From positions 1 to 29,517 of IMG/VR virus record IMGVR_UViG_3300009432_000033: 29,517 bases of DNA; one strand, written 5' to 3'. The first letter of the stretch is position 1. The number at the start of each line of letters is the position of its first letter. Under the pieces are notes generated by a model that saw nothing but the letters and a program-made list of their open reading frames with translations, ran no database searches and had not been told where the DNA came from. This DNA comes from a virus. The translations under genes were made by a program, and so were the position numbers. This document shows, piece after piece, positions 6,497-12,582 of the stretch.

Positions 6497-7327
6497 ATGA
6501 CAGACAGAACAGAACACAATCAGAAAATGCAGTCAATAATGTTTGACTGTTACGTAGATGCAAAAGAAAAAATAGATTACCCGCCTGTGGCTTTATCTTT
6601 TGGAGAGAAACTAATACAACACCCTGAAGGTGATAGCTTGTTACCCATCCCACTAGGGACATATGGTAATTTAAGTTGTGTAAGCGCACCCCCTAAGACT
6701 AAGAAAACTTTCTTTATATCCTTATTAGCTTCAGTTTATTTAAGCGGTTCTAATATATACGGTGGAGACATTAAAGGCCATAAAGATGAAGGCCATTTAG
6801 TACACATAGATTCAGAGCAAGGATTATGGCATTGCCAAAAAGTATTTAAGAGGGTGTACGATATGGACAAAAATGTAGACCCATTGTCTTATCATACATT
6901 TGGACTGCGTAGCATCGGTTATAAGCAACGAATAGAGTTTATTGAATACTATCTATCACAAAAGATTAACACACCGTCTCTAGTCATTATAGATGGTATA
7001 GCAGATTTAGTGAGTGATGTAAATAACCTAGAGGAAAGTAATTTAATAGTGCAAAAGTTGATGCAATGGTCAGCCAAATACAACTGCCATATTATAAACG
7101 TCATACACAGTAATTACGGAACTTCAAAAATGACTGGTCATCTAGGTTCATTCCTAGAAAAGAAATGTGAAACACATATAGAACTTGAAGCGAATACAAT
7201 AAATAAAGAATGGGTAACCGTTAAATGTAAACGCAGCAGAGGTTATCCTTTTGAGACGTTTAGCTTTAAGGTTAATGAATACGGTTTACCTGTCATAGTT
7301 GATAATTTATACGACCCCTTAAAATGA
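6497..7327 (+). CDS. RecA-fold AAA ATPase, replicative helicase-like (RepA/AAA_25 type)
   Basis: A 276-aa ATPase. Walker A is APPKTKKTF (64-72, a G-x-x-K-x-x-K-T variant typical of AAA_25/RepA-like proteins), the acidic HIDSEQG motif is at 103-109, Walker B is LVIIDG (162-167), and a motif 3-like NVIHSN is at 201-206. In this superfamily the ring ATPase unwinds or loads on DNA in the style of plasmid RepA or DnaB. There is no primase domain. It starts 11 nt after the terminator and overlaps the next gene by 4 nt (ATGA). It is probably the phage helicase or helicase loader; a recombinase-like role cannot be excluded. Confidence 0.75.
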   Translation: MTDRTEHNQKMQSIMFDCYVDAKEKIDYPPVALSFGEKLIQHPEGDSLLPIPLGTYGNLSCVSAPPKTKKTFFISLLASVYLSGSNIYGGDIKGHKDEGHLVHIDSEQGLWHCQKVFKRVYDMDKNVDPLSYHTFGLRSIGYKQRIEFIEYYLSQKINTPSLVIIDGIADLVSDVNNLEESNLIVQKLMQWSAKYNCHIINVIHSNYGTSKMTGHLGSFLEKKCETHIELEANTINKEWVTVKCKRSRGYPFETFSFKVNEYGLPVIVDNLYDPLK

Positions 7328-7818
7328 GCCAAAAAGTAATGATTTTAGTCGCTAAAAAGCACGACACCTGGGTTGACATTGTTTCAACCTTTGGATGCAC
7401 TAGAACAGTAGCTGAAGACATTACTCAAGAGATGTATATTAAGATACAGCTCCAAGTTGAAAAGGGGTTAGACATCACCTATCAAGATGACATAAATTAT
7501 TACTATATATTTAAGACACTTAAAACCCTGTTTCTAGATTTAAAAAGAAAGCAAAAGGGAATAATTATAGTAAACATAAATGACGAGTACGTCAAGAATT
7601 TAGGAATAGCCATAGCGACAGAAGATGTAAACTTTGATAGTGCATATCAAGATGTTGAAGAGGAGCTTTCTAAAATGTATTGGTGGAACAGAAAAGTGTT
7701 TGAGATAGTAAACGAAGGAGAAAGCATAGCTGAGTTCTCTAGGAAGTCTAAAATTTCTTACACTATATTATACAACGCATACAGAAAGGTTAAGAAAAAA
7801 CTAACAAAACTAATATGA
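7324..7818 (+). CDS. Sigma-70-family (ECF-like) RNA polymerase sigma factor
   Basis: A 164-aa protein with ECF sigma architecture. Region 2-like residues 13-75 contain the AEDITQEMYIKIQ motif (compare AEDITQEVFIKL in ECF sigmas) and a LFLDLKRKQK helix at the end. A linker follows, then a region 4-like helix-turn-helix at about 120-164 (VFEIVNEGESIAEFSRKSKISYTILYNAY in outline, ending in a lysine-rich helix). It would direct host RNA polymerase to phage promoters, plausibly the repeated ACGTTATATA late motif. It overlaps the helicase by 4 nt and the next gene by 4 nt. Region 2.4/-10 contacts cannot be assigned by eye. It could instead be a sigma-like DNA-binding regulator. Confidence 0.7.
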   Translation: MSQKVMILVAKKHDTWVDIVSTFGCTRTVAEDITQEMYIKIQLQVEKGLDITYQDDINYYYIFKTLKTLFLDLKRKQKGIIIVNINDEYVKNLGIAIATEDVNFDSAYQDVEEELSKMYWWNRKVFEIVNEGESIAEFSRKSKISYTILYNAYRKVKKKLTKLI

Positions 7819-7958
7819 AACTAGGAGACATCATTTACTACATTACAAAGTATACAGGCATTAAATTACTTGTGGAAACGTATCATTCTTTTAAAGGCAC
7901 AAAATGTAACTGTGACAAGAGAAGAAAAAACCTGAACGACTTAAAAATAAAAAGATGA
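7815..7958 (+). CDS. Small conserved phage protein with CxC-KRR-LN motif
   Basis: A 47-aa protein linked by ATGA overlaps to both neighbours. It has a LGDIIYYITKYTGIK N-terminus and a CNCDKRRKNLNDL C-terminus. From memory this is a very widespread small phage protein pattern (a GLGD...ITK.TGIK stretch followed by C-x-C-x-K-R-x-x-x-LN) found in many unrelated phages. No established function is known to me. The two cysteines plus a basic patch suggest a metal-dependent or nucleic-acid contact, which is inference. Confidence 0.7.
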   Translation: MKLGDIIYYITKYTGIKLLVETYHSFKGTKCNCDKRRKNLNDLKIKR

Positions 7959-8179
7959 CAAAATTCAATGATACAGACTATAACGACTGGACTAAGTTTC
8001 GAGTGGCAGAAAACAAGGACGTTATCAGCCCAACAGAGTTTGAACTGGTTTGTAACCTGCACTCAAGATACTTCAAGCATACCTATTATAAACCTTGTAC
8101 TTGTAGCCCGAAAACAATAAATAAATGGATTCAAGATTTAAACCTAGTTTGGACATATACTAGGAATGGGGATAAGTAA
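7955..8179 (+). CDS. Small hypothetical protein with CTC-Trp motif
   Basis: A 74-aa protein beginning inside the previous stop (ATGA) and overlapping the next start by 14 nt. It has a charged N-terminal half, then HSRYFKHTYYKPCTCSP (36-52) and a helix TINKWIQDLNLVW. The CTC pair (C48, C50) with C33 may bind metal. I recall similar small proteins in Bacteroidetes phage early regions, without a known function. Compact, coupled layout supports real translation. Confidence 0.65.
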   Translation: MTKFNDTDYNDWTKFRVAENKDVISPTEFELVCNLHSRYFKHTYYKPCTCSPKTINKWIQDLNLVWTYTRNGDK

Positions 8180-8582
8180 AGTTCATAAGTGGGAACAGGC
8201 CGTTGTTTTATTACTCAATTCTAACGGATGGGAATTAGAATGGGCTGGTAAAGGATATTCACGATATGATGCCATTGGTAAAACGCCCAAAGGTTTTCCT
8301 TGTGTGATTGAAATGAAGTTCCGCAACAAGCATTATGATACTAAGATGCTTGAAAAAGACAAGTACGATGCCTTAATGAGAATAGATGAGAACATCATAA
8401 AAATATTTTATGTGTTTGACCCTAAAGGAAATTTCCTATACTACCTCAATACGCTCAAGCTGCCTGAGACAGTAAAAAAATACTGCCCTGATACTACAAT
8501 GTGGACAAAGAAAAGAATATTGAAAGATGTTTATCTGTTACAAGAAAACGATGCTGTAAGGATTGAGCTAAACAATGAATAG
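8166..8582 (+). CDS. PD-(D/E)XK-type nuclease-like protein
   Basis: A 138-aa protein with a restriction-endonuclease-like core: N-terminal helix with E10 (KWEQAVVLLLNSNGW), D35 in SRYDAIG, then a strand CVIEMKFR giving E49-x-K51, followed by helix EKDKYDALM. This D...ExK arrangement is the metal-binding nuclease signature of small resolvase, VRR-NUC and phage endonuclease families. It could process branched or nicked DNA during replication or packaging. Position next to sigma, exonuclease and DnaA-like genes fits DNA metabolism. The subfamily cannot be assigned by eye. An early promoter (P2) begins right after its stop. Confidence 0.65.
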   Translation: MGISKVHKWEQAVVLLLNSNGWELEWAGKGYSRYDAIGKTPKGFPCVIEMKFRNKHYDTKMLEKDKYDALMRIDENIIKIFYVFDPKGNFLYYLNTLKLPETVKKYCPDTTMWTKKRILKDVYLLQENDAVRIELNNE

Positions 8583-8607
8583 TTATTAAATAATTCGTGT
8601 ATATTAG
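8583..8607 (+). promoter_or_regulatory. Early-type promoter P2
   Basis: TTATTAAA (8583-8590), 5 nt, then CGTGTATATTAG (8596-8607), with the same spacing as P1, P3 and P4. It lies between the nuclease stop (8582) and the 8630 start, whose leader AAAACAGACAGAATG matches those downstream of P1 and P4. Confidence 0.65.
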
Positions 8608-8629
8608 CTAAGTAATTAAAACAGACAGA

Positions 8630-8779
8630 ATGATAGTAACAAGAGAAGTCCTGATATCTATTAAAGACATCATAGAACAACACGTAAAAGCTGACCCAAG
8701 TCTTACGGATGTGATAATCAATTATCAAATAAAGGAAACCGACAAAGCTAAAAACTTCTTAAACGTACAAATCAAATGA
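8630..8779 (+). CDS. Small hypothetical early protein
   Basis: A 49-aa protein directly behind promoter P2, with the repeated AACAGA-type leader supporting the start. The sequence has an N-terminal helix (LISIKDIIEQHV) and a beta-strand-rich rest (DVIINYQIKE, FLNVQIK). It overlaps the next start by 4 nt (ATGA). No family is recognised. Being the first gene behind an early promoter, it is a candidate early host-interaction protein by position only. Confidence 0.6.
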   Translation: MIVTREVLISIKDIIEQHVKADPSLTDVIINYQIKETDKAKNFLNVQIK

Positions 8780-8952
8780 AACAGTTTCTAAGAATTGCAA
8801 AAGCAAGATTAAAAAAAAGGTTTCCGTTTAAAAGACAAAGAGATGCTGTCGCAGCTAAAATGTATGTTGACTGGATAGAAAGAAAAGAAAACCCATTTGG
8901 TGACCATTTTGATATTAACCGAAACTCAGCTAAAGAAAAAACAGAACAATGA
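8776..8952 (+). CDS. Small basic hypothetical protein
   Basis: A 58-aa protein joined by ATGA overlaps to both neighbours. The N-terminal 25 residues are very basic (KARLKKRFPFKRQRD), suggesting nucleic acid or RNA polymerase/ribosome contact. A helix follows (VAAKMYVDWIERKENPFG), then a polar tail. No family is recognised. The tight overlap chain from 8630 to 9715 suggests one translationally coupled transcript from P2. Confidence 0.6.
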   Translation: MKQFLRIAKARLKKRFPFKRQRDAVAAKMYVDWIERKENPFGDHFDINRNSAKEKTEQ

Positions 8953-9005
8953 CAATAATAGATTTATGTCTCAGAGATAGAGATGAAAACAACACAGAAG
9001 AATGA
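8949..9005 (+). CDS. 18-aa mini-ORF coupling into the exonuclease
   Basis: An 18-codon frame (MTIIDLCLRDRDENNTEE) with ATGA overlaps at both ends. It is preceded by AAAACAGAACAATG, which matches the leader motif at other early starts. It may be a translated leader that couples the upstream small genes to the exonuclease, rather than a functional protein. Short length limits confidence. Confidence 0.4.
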   Translation: MTIIDLCLRDRDENNTEE

Positions 9006-9715
9006 TTTTGCTCGTAGATGCAGACAGCTTAATATTTGCAAGTTGTTACAGGAAACGTCAACAGCCTGATGATGAAAAATACTATACTGAAATAGGAGAT
9101 GCTAGGGCTAAGTTTGATGAGCAGTTTATGGGCATAGTAAACCACCTAGAAGACATCTATCCAATAGACAAGGTATTAACCTTTAGCGGTTCAAAGGGTA
9201 ACTTCAGAAAGCTAATTACAAACAAATACAAAGCAAACAGAAAAAAACAAGAGCTACCCCCTTTACTACAAGAGATGCACGAGTTTGTAAAAGAACACTA
9301 TGACAGCATTTACGGATATGGGGTAGAGACTGATGACGTAGTAGCTAGATACTGGCACAACATAAGCAGAGACATAGGAAGAGATGAGGTAATGATTGTA
9401 AGCATTGACAAAGACTATAAGCAGTTTCCTTGCCTGATGTATAACTATCACTACAAACACAAAGAAATCTATGACATAAGTGAAGAAGAGGCTATGTATA
9501 ATTTCTATGAACAATGCATAATAGGTGACACAGCAGACAACGTCAATTACTTTAAGGGTAAAGGCAAGAGGTTTGCAGAGAAATACTTCGCAGACTGTCA
9601 CACTAAGTACCAGTACACAAGAAAGCTCTATGAGCTATTTAAACAAGAATACAAAGGAAAGGCAAGACAGAGATATGTTGAATGCTATAACCTATTAAAA
9701 CTGAGAACCGAGTAA
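9002..9715 (+). CDS. 5'-3' exonuclease (FEN/T7 gp6-like)
   Basis: A 237-aa flap-nuclease-like protein. Metal-binding acidic residues are visible in the expected order: D6/D8 (LLVDADS), E109-x-D111-D112 (ETDDVVA), D136/D138 (SIDKDYKQF), D176/D179 (GDTADNV) followed by a helix-3-turn-helix-like KGKGKRFAEKYF. A basic YKANRKK helical-arch segment sits at 76-82. The family removes RNA primers and 5' flaps, or resects DNA ends for recombination; in T7-like phages it also degrades host DNA. Length is normal for stand-alone phage versions. The start is coupled to the mini-ORF before it and the end overlaps the DnaA-like gene by 1 nt. Confidence 0.85.
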   Translation: MILLVDADSLIFASCYRKRQQPDDEKYYTEIGDARAKFDEQFMGIVNHLEDIYPIDKVLTFSGSKGNFRKLITNKYKANRKKQELPPLLQEMHEFVKEHYDSIYGYGVETDDVVARYWHNISRDIGRDEVMIVSIDKDYKQFPCLMYNYHYKHKEIYDISEEEAMYNFYEQCIIGDTADNVNYFKGKGKRFAEKYFADCHTKYQYTRKLYELFKQEYKGKARQRYVECYNLLKLRTE

Positions 9716-10128
9716 TGAGAAAAAAAACACATAAAGACCTGACAGCTTTAGAGATTGGTGAGGAGATTAAAAAAGAACTAGGCATAGATATATACCAAAA
9801 CACAAGACAAGCGACTTACGTAGAGGCTAGAGCGTTAATGTGCTACCTTTTAAGAGAGAAGTTAAACTTGCGCTGGACATCTATCGCTAAACTCTTTCAA
9901 GGTGAAGGAAAACATATGGATCATTCAAACGCTTTGCACCTAGTAAAAATGTACCCTATATATAGAAGGGATGACAAAAGACTTTTAGAGCTTGAGAAGA
10001 CATTTAAATTTACTCGTAAGACTGGTTTAGACTTTGACTATACCAACTACCTAGAAGATAAATATGAATCACTAGAGGAGAAGTATTATAAGCTAGAAAA
10101 AAAATATCTAGACATTATAGAAAAATAA
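9715..10128 (+). CDS. DnaA domain IV-like origin-binding protein
   Basis: A 137-aa protein whose central part (about 30-80) resembles the DnaA C-terminal DNA-binding domain: RQATYVEARALMCYLLRE (compare the R-x-x-A-x-x-A-x-Y-L-x-R-E helix of DnaA), then WTSIAKLFQGEGKHMDHSNALHLV, corresponding to the I-x-x-x-F-x-x-R-D-H-S-T-V signature loop and recognition helix. There is no ATPase domain. The C-terminal 25 residues form a coiled coil (LEEKYYKLEKKYLD). It may mark the phage origin and recruit the host replisome or the 6497 ATPase. The 375-nt low-coding region directly downstream is a possible target. Confidence 0.7.
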   Translation: MRKKTHKDLTALEIGEEIKKELGIDIYQNTRQATYVEARALMCYLLREKLNLRWTSIAKLFQGEGKHMDHSNALHLVKMYPIYRRDDKRLLELEKTFKFTRKTGLDFDYTNYLEDKYESLEEKYYKLEKKYLDIIEK

Positions 10129-10189
10129 TATGAGGGGGGCGCAGACAGTTTTTATGCTAGGAGTAGGTAAGGATTAAAATGTCCCCCAA

Positions 10190-10282
10190 ATGCATAGCGG
10201 GGTGGTTGTACTAATTATATTAGTCTTTGCTTGGGTAAGTATCCACCTTGCTTTAATCATAGAGGAGAGCGGTCTTTTATAA
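10190..10282 (+). CDS. Possible 30-aa single-TM micro-protein
   Basis: A 30-codon frame beginning ATGCATAGC. It encodes one hydrophobic segment (VVVLIILVFAWVSIHLALII) and a short acidic tail (EESGLL). It looks like a tiny membrane protein. No overlap with neighbours and no repeated leader supports the start, and the same bases form a hairpin, so translation is uncertain. Confidence 0.35.
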   Translation: MHSGVVVLIILVFAWVSIHLALIIEESGLL

Positions 10283-10324
10283 ATTATATAAAAAAACTTG
10301 TGGTTAGGTTCGGCTGACTCTCCT
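10201..10324. repeat. Inverted repeats / potential stem-loops
   Basis: GGTGG (10201-10205) pairs with CCACC (10243-10247), extended by GTAC/GTAT. Inside the loop lies the near-palindrome ACTAATTATATTAGT (10210-10224). A second pair, AGGAGAG (10263-10269) and CTCTCCT (10318-10324), closes a 48-nt loop that contains TATAAATTATATA. These could be a packaging-site structure, an origin or an RNA leader element. Confidence 0.5.
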
Positions 10325-10342
10325 TTATAACACCAAAGAAAA

Positions 10343-10444
10343 ATGATAGCATTAGCAATAGTAATATTTATGTCATCTTACATAATTAGAAGAGAGTACC
10401 TACTGTGGAAAGAGGTCAAAAAAAAAATTAATAGATACAAATGA
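10343..10444 (+). CDS. Possible 33-aa membrane micro-protein
   Basis: A 33-codon frame after an A-rich leader (CACCAAAGAAAA). It has an N-terminal hydrophobic segment (MIALAIVIFMSSYII) followed by a basic amphipathic helix (RREYLLWKEVKKKINRYK). The pattern, a short TM anchor plus positive tail, is that of small N-out/C-in membrane proteins of phages. No family is recognised. It ends 20 nt before the late promoter motif. Confidence 0.5.
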   Translation: MIALAIVIFMSSYIIRREYLLWKEVKKKINRYK

Positions 10445-10464
10445 TTAAAACTTAATCTTTTTCT

Positions 10465-10474
10465 ACGTTATATA
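10465..10474 (+). promoter_or_regulatory. Late-type promoter motif L1 (terminase)
   Basis: ACGTTATATA at 10465-10474, 29 nt before the small terminase ATG. It is one of five copies, all upstream of structural or packaging genes. This is the only copy with room for a conventional 5' leader. Confidence 0.6.
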
Positions 10475-10503
10475 GTAAGATTGAATAATCAAAATAAAAT
10501 CAA

Positions 10504-10770
10504 ATGGACAACAGAAAGAATAATGGGGGTGCTAGAGAAGGAGCTGGTAGACCTAAGAAGGCAGATGAGATTAAGCTAATTGAAAAGCTAGATAATCTAA
10601 TAGACAATGACGAGGTAATAAAAACACTAGGTAAGCAAATCCTCAAAGGAGACTCTAGAGCGATGTCTTTATACTTTGGGTACAGATACGGCAAACCAAA
10701 AGAAAGCGTTGATATAACATCCTCTGAAGGCTTCACAGTTAACTTTAAAGACCTGATTGAATTTAAGTGA
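10504..10770 (+). CDS. terS: Terminase small subunit-like protein
   Basis: An 88-aa protein whose N-terminus NNGGAREGAGRPKKADE matches the glycine/arginine-rich GGAREGAGRPK opening common in small terminase proteins of Bacteroidetes phages. It is followed by helices suited to DNA recognition and oligomerisation (IEKLDNLIDNDEVIKTLGKQI). It is shorter than many TerS proteins (100-180 aa). It lies directly before the large subunit with a 4-nt overlap. It would recognise the packaging site and regulate the motor. Assignment rests on the N-terminal motif and gene order. Confidence 0.7.
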   Translation: MDNRKNNGGAREGAGRPKKADEIKLIEKLDNLIDNDEVIKTLGKQILKGDSRAMSLYFGYRYGKPKESVDITSSEGFTVNFKDLIEFK

Positions 10771-11975
10771 TAGAAGTAAATAAAAAGTATGCACCGATAT
10801 CTACTGCTAATTCTAGATATTTCATTGTAACAGGTGGGAGGGGTTCAGGGAAATCATTCTCTATAAACCTGCTCCTAGTTCTGCTTACCTATGAAGCTGG
10901 GCATACTATACTATTCACACGTTTCACTTTAGCATCTGCTTACATATCTATCATACCTGAATTTATTGATAAGATAGAAACCTTAAACATTCAAGAGGAT
11001 TTCCATATTACAAAAGATGAAATCATAAATAAGCGTTCAGGCAGCAAGATAATCTTCAAGGGTATAAAGACATCATCAGGAGACCAAACGGCTAACCTGA
11101 AGTCTCTCACGAATGTTAGCACTTGGGTTATGGATGAAGCCGAAGAGCTGGTAGACGAGAACATCTTTGATAAAATAGATTTATCAGTTAGAAACCTCAA
11201 GAATCAAAACAGAATAATAATGATTCTAAATCCTGTGACTAAAGAGCATTGGATTTACTCACGATTCTTTGAGGAGAAAGGAGTGATGGAATCAAGCAAT
11301 GTAAGTAAAGGGAATACCACTTACATACATACCACCTACCAGGATAATATCGAGAATCTATCTACAAGCTACCTAGAGCAAATAGAAAACATCAAACTTA
11401 GAAGACCTGAGAAATACAGGCATCAAATGCTAGGGGGATGGTTGGCCAAAGCGGAGGGTGTAATATTTACCAATTGGAAAGTAGGACAGTTTAAGAAATT
11501 TGGGGTTTCAGTATACGGACAGGATTACGGATTTGCAGCAGACCCATCTACGTTAATAGAAACCAACATAGACAGCACAAATAAAATAATCTATCTAAAA
11601 GAGTGTTTCTATCTCAAGGGGTTAACTACATCACAGATAGCTGAACTGAACCTTAAACACGCTGAGAGCAACCTTATCGTTGGTGATTCAGCAGAACCTA
11701 GACTACTGTCTGAAATAAAGTCAAAGGGTTGCAATGTGGTTAAAGCAATAAAGGGACAGGGTTCTATCACTTATGGTATCTCACTACTTCAGGATTATGA
11801 TTTAGTAGTAGATGAGAACAGCATCAACCTAATCAAAGAGCTGAATAATTACTCTTGGTTAGAAAAGAAATCAAAGACTCCCCAAGATTCTTGGAATCAT
11901 TTAATTGATGCAATCCGTTACGCAGTCTCGTATCAACTTCAAAATCCAAACAGAGGAACATACTACGTTTCATAA
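10767..11975 (+). CDS. terL: Terminase large subunit
   Basis: A 402-aa packaging motor of the PBSX/Terminase_3 type. ATPase: Walker A GGRGSGKSF (23-31), Walker B TWVMDEAEEL (119-128, D123/E124), coupling motif MILNP near 152-156. RNase H-like nuclease: D253 in GQDYGFAADPS, D307 in VGDSAEP, D381 in NHLIDAIRYAV. All key residues are present and length is normal. The start is GTG at 10767, overlapping the TerS stop (GTGA); the first in-frame residues (IEVNKKYAPISTANSRYF) agree with the family's start. It cuts concatemeric DNA and pumps it into the prohead. Confidence 0.95.
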   Translation: MIEVNKKYAPISTANSRYFIVTGGRGSGKSFSINLLLVLLTYEAGHTILFTRFTLASAYISIIPEFIDKIETLNIQEDFHITKDEIINKRSGSKIIFKGIKTSSGDQTANLKSLTNVSTWVMDEAEELVDENIFDKIDLSVRNLKNQNRIIMILNPVTKEHWIYSRFFEEKGVMESSNVSKGNTTYIHTTYQDNIENLSTSYLEQIENIKLRRPEKYRHQMLGGWLAKAEGVIFTNWKVGQFKKFGVSVYGQDYGFAADPSTLIETNIDSTNKIIYLKECFYLKGLTTSQIAELNLKHAESNLIVGDSAEPRLLSEIKSKGCNVVKAIKGQGSITYGISLLQDYDLVVDENSINLIKELNNYSWLEKKSKTPQDSWNHLIDAIRYAVSYQLQNPNRGTYYVS

Positions 11976-11978
11976 AAG

Positions 11979-12003
11979 TTATTAAAGTATTTGTGTATTA
12001 AAT
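11979..12003 (+). promoter_or_regulatory. Early-type promoter P3
   Basis: TTATTAAA (11979-11986), 5 nt, then TGTGTATTAAAT (11992-12003). It has the same -35-like block and spacing as P1, P2 and P4, but a weaker -10 region. It lies right behind the terL stop and ahead of the 12060 gene. Confidence 0.5.
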
Positions 12004-12016
12004 AAATAGTCCGTAA

Positions 12017-12050
12017 GTTTATACCTCCGCAATGAGGCGGTAACTTAAAC
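12017..12050 (+). promoter_or_regulatory. Stem-loop in the 5' leader of the 12060 gene
   Basis: GTTTA (12017-12021) pairs with TAAAC (12046-12050), and inside it CCGC (12027-12030) pairs with GCGG (12037-12040) around an AATGAG loop. There is no T run, so it is not a terminator. It sits in the transcript between P3 and the start codon and could control translation or stability. Confidence 0.45.
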
Positions 12051-12059
12051 ACTACGATT

Positions 12060-12272
12060 ATGTTTGCTATTTTAAACACTTCAAATTCAAAGGTGATGTT
12101 TTACACAAAGTCTTTCTTTATGCTTGGTTACACCACAATACCCCAATTTGCTCCTGCTAACGATAGTGACCTACACGTTACGTTCAACACCTTTGCAGAG
12201 GCTAACGAGGTTCTAAAGACGTTCCCTGCTACCATCGCTAATACCTGCGCTGTAACCACACACATCTTATAA
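12060..12272 (+). CDS. Small hypothetical protein in the early-promoter island
   Basis: A 70-aa protein with aromatic N-terminal strands (MFAILNTSNSKVMFYTKSFF) and an alpha segment (FAEANEVLKTFP), ending in VTTHIL. It is fairly neutral and has no catalytic motif. It has its own promoter-like element (P3) and a structured leader, unlike the late genes on both sides. No family is recognised. It may be an early-expressed accessory gene inserted between terminase and tail genes. Confidence 0.55.
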   Translation: MFAILNTSNSKVMFYTKSFFMLGYTTIPQFAPANDSDLHVTFNTFAEANEVLKTFPATIANTCAVTTHIL

Positions 12273-12287
12273 AAATAAATACACGAG

Positions 12288-12312
12288 TTATCAAACTTTT
12301 TGTGTATATTCG
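12288..12312 (+). promoter_or_regulatory. Early-type promoter P4
   Basis: TTATCAAA (12288-12295), 5 nt, then TGTGTATATTCG (12301-12312). The downstream block is identical to P1. The following leader (AAAACAGACACAATG) matches those after P1 and P2. It drives the two small genes at 12337 and 12582. Confidence 0.65.
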
Positions 12313-12336
12313 TATAAACAAATTAAAACAGACACA

Positions 12337-12582
12337 ATGACAAATTCACAATCTTACGAGTACGGAGAAATTTTAGGTGCGCTCATCTCAATTCAGAACT
12401 TTTCTAAAATGGATAACAGAGAAGATTACGCAAAGATAGAATCAATGATTATATCAGATGCTATTGAGCAAATGCAGACTTTGTTTGATTCGTTAACTAA
12501 AGAAGAGGTGTTAACTGACAAACAAGCATTTTCAGAATTTGCACAGACCGTAAATACCAATCTTAAAAACATCATAAAATAA
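12337..12582 (+). CDS. Small helical hypothetical early protein
   Basis: An 81-aa acidic, mostly alpha-helical protein (IESMIISDAIEQMQTLFDSL; FAQTVNTNLKNII) with no cysteines and no recognised motif. The start is supported by the AACAGA-type leader 24 nt behind promoter P4. Its stop overlaps the next start by one base (TAATG). Function unknown; location between terminase and tail genes under an early promoter suggests an accessory role. Confidence 0.6.
   Translation: MTNSQSYEYGEILGALISIQNFSKMDNREDYAKIESMIISDAIEQMQTLFDSLTKEEVLTDKQAFSEFAQTVNTNLKNIIK

Larger units (their letters stand above)
10129..10503. other. Structured, mostly non-coding region before terminase
   Basis: A 375-nt stretch with no sizeable gene. 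It holds a G6 run (10134-10139), a C5 run (10182-10186) that could pair with it, and the inverted repeats at 10201-10247 and 10263-10324. It also holds two possible micro-genes (10190-10282 and 10343-10444) and a late-type promoter at 10465. Position directly ahead of the small terminase gene is typical for a packaging (cos/pac) site; the DnaA-like gene upstream also makes an origin possible. Neither is proven. Confidence 0.5.

Noticed and set aside
10283-10330. GGTTCGG-containing stretch suggesting a tRNA-like T arm
   Set aside because: No acceptor stem, anticodon arm or CCA context could be built; not a tRNA or tmRNA.
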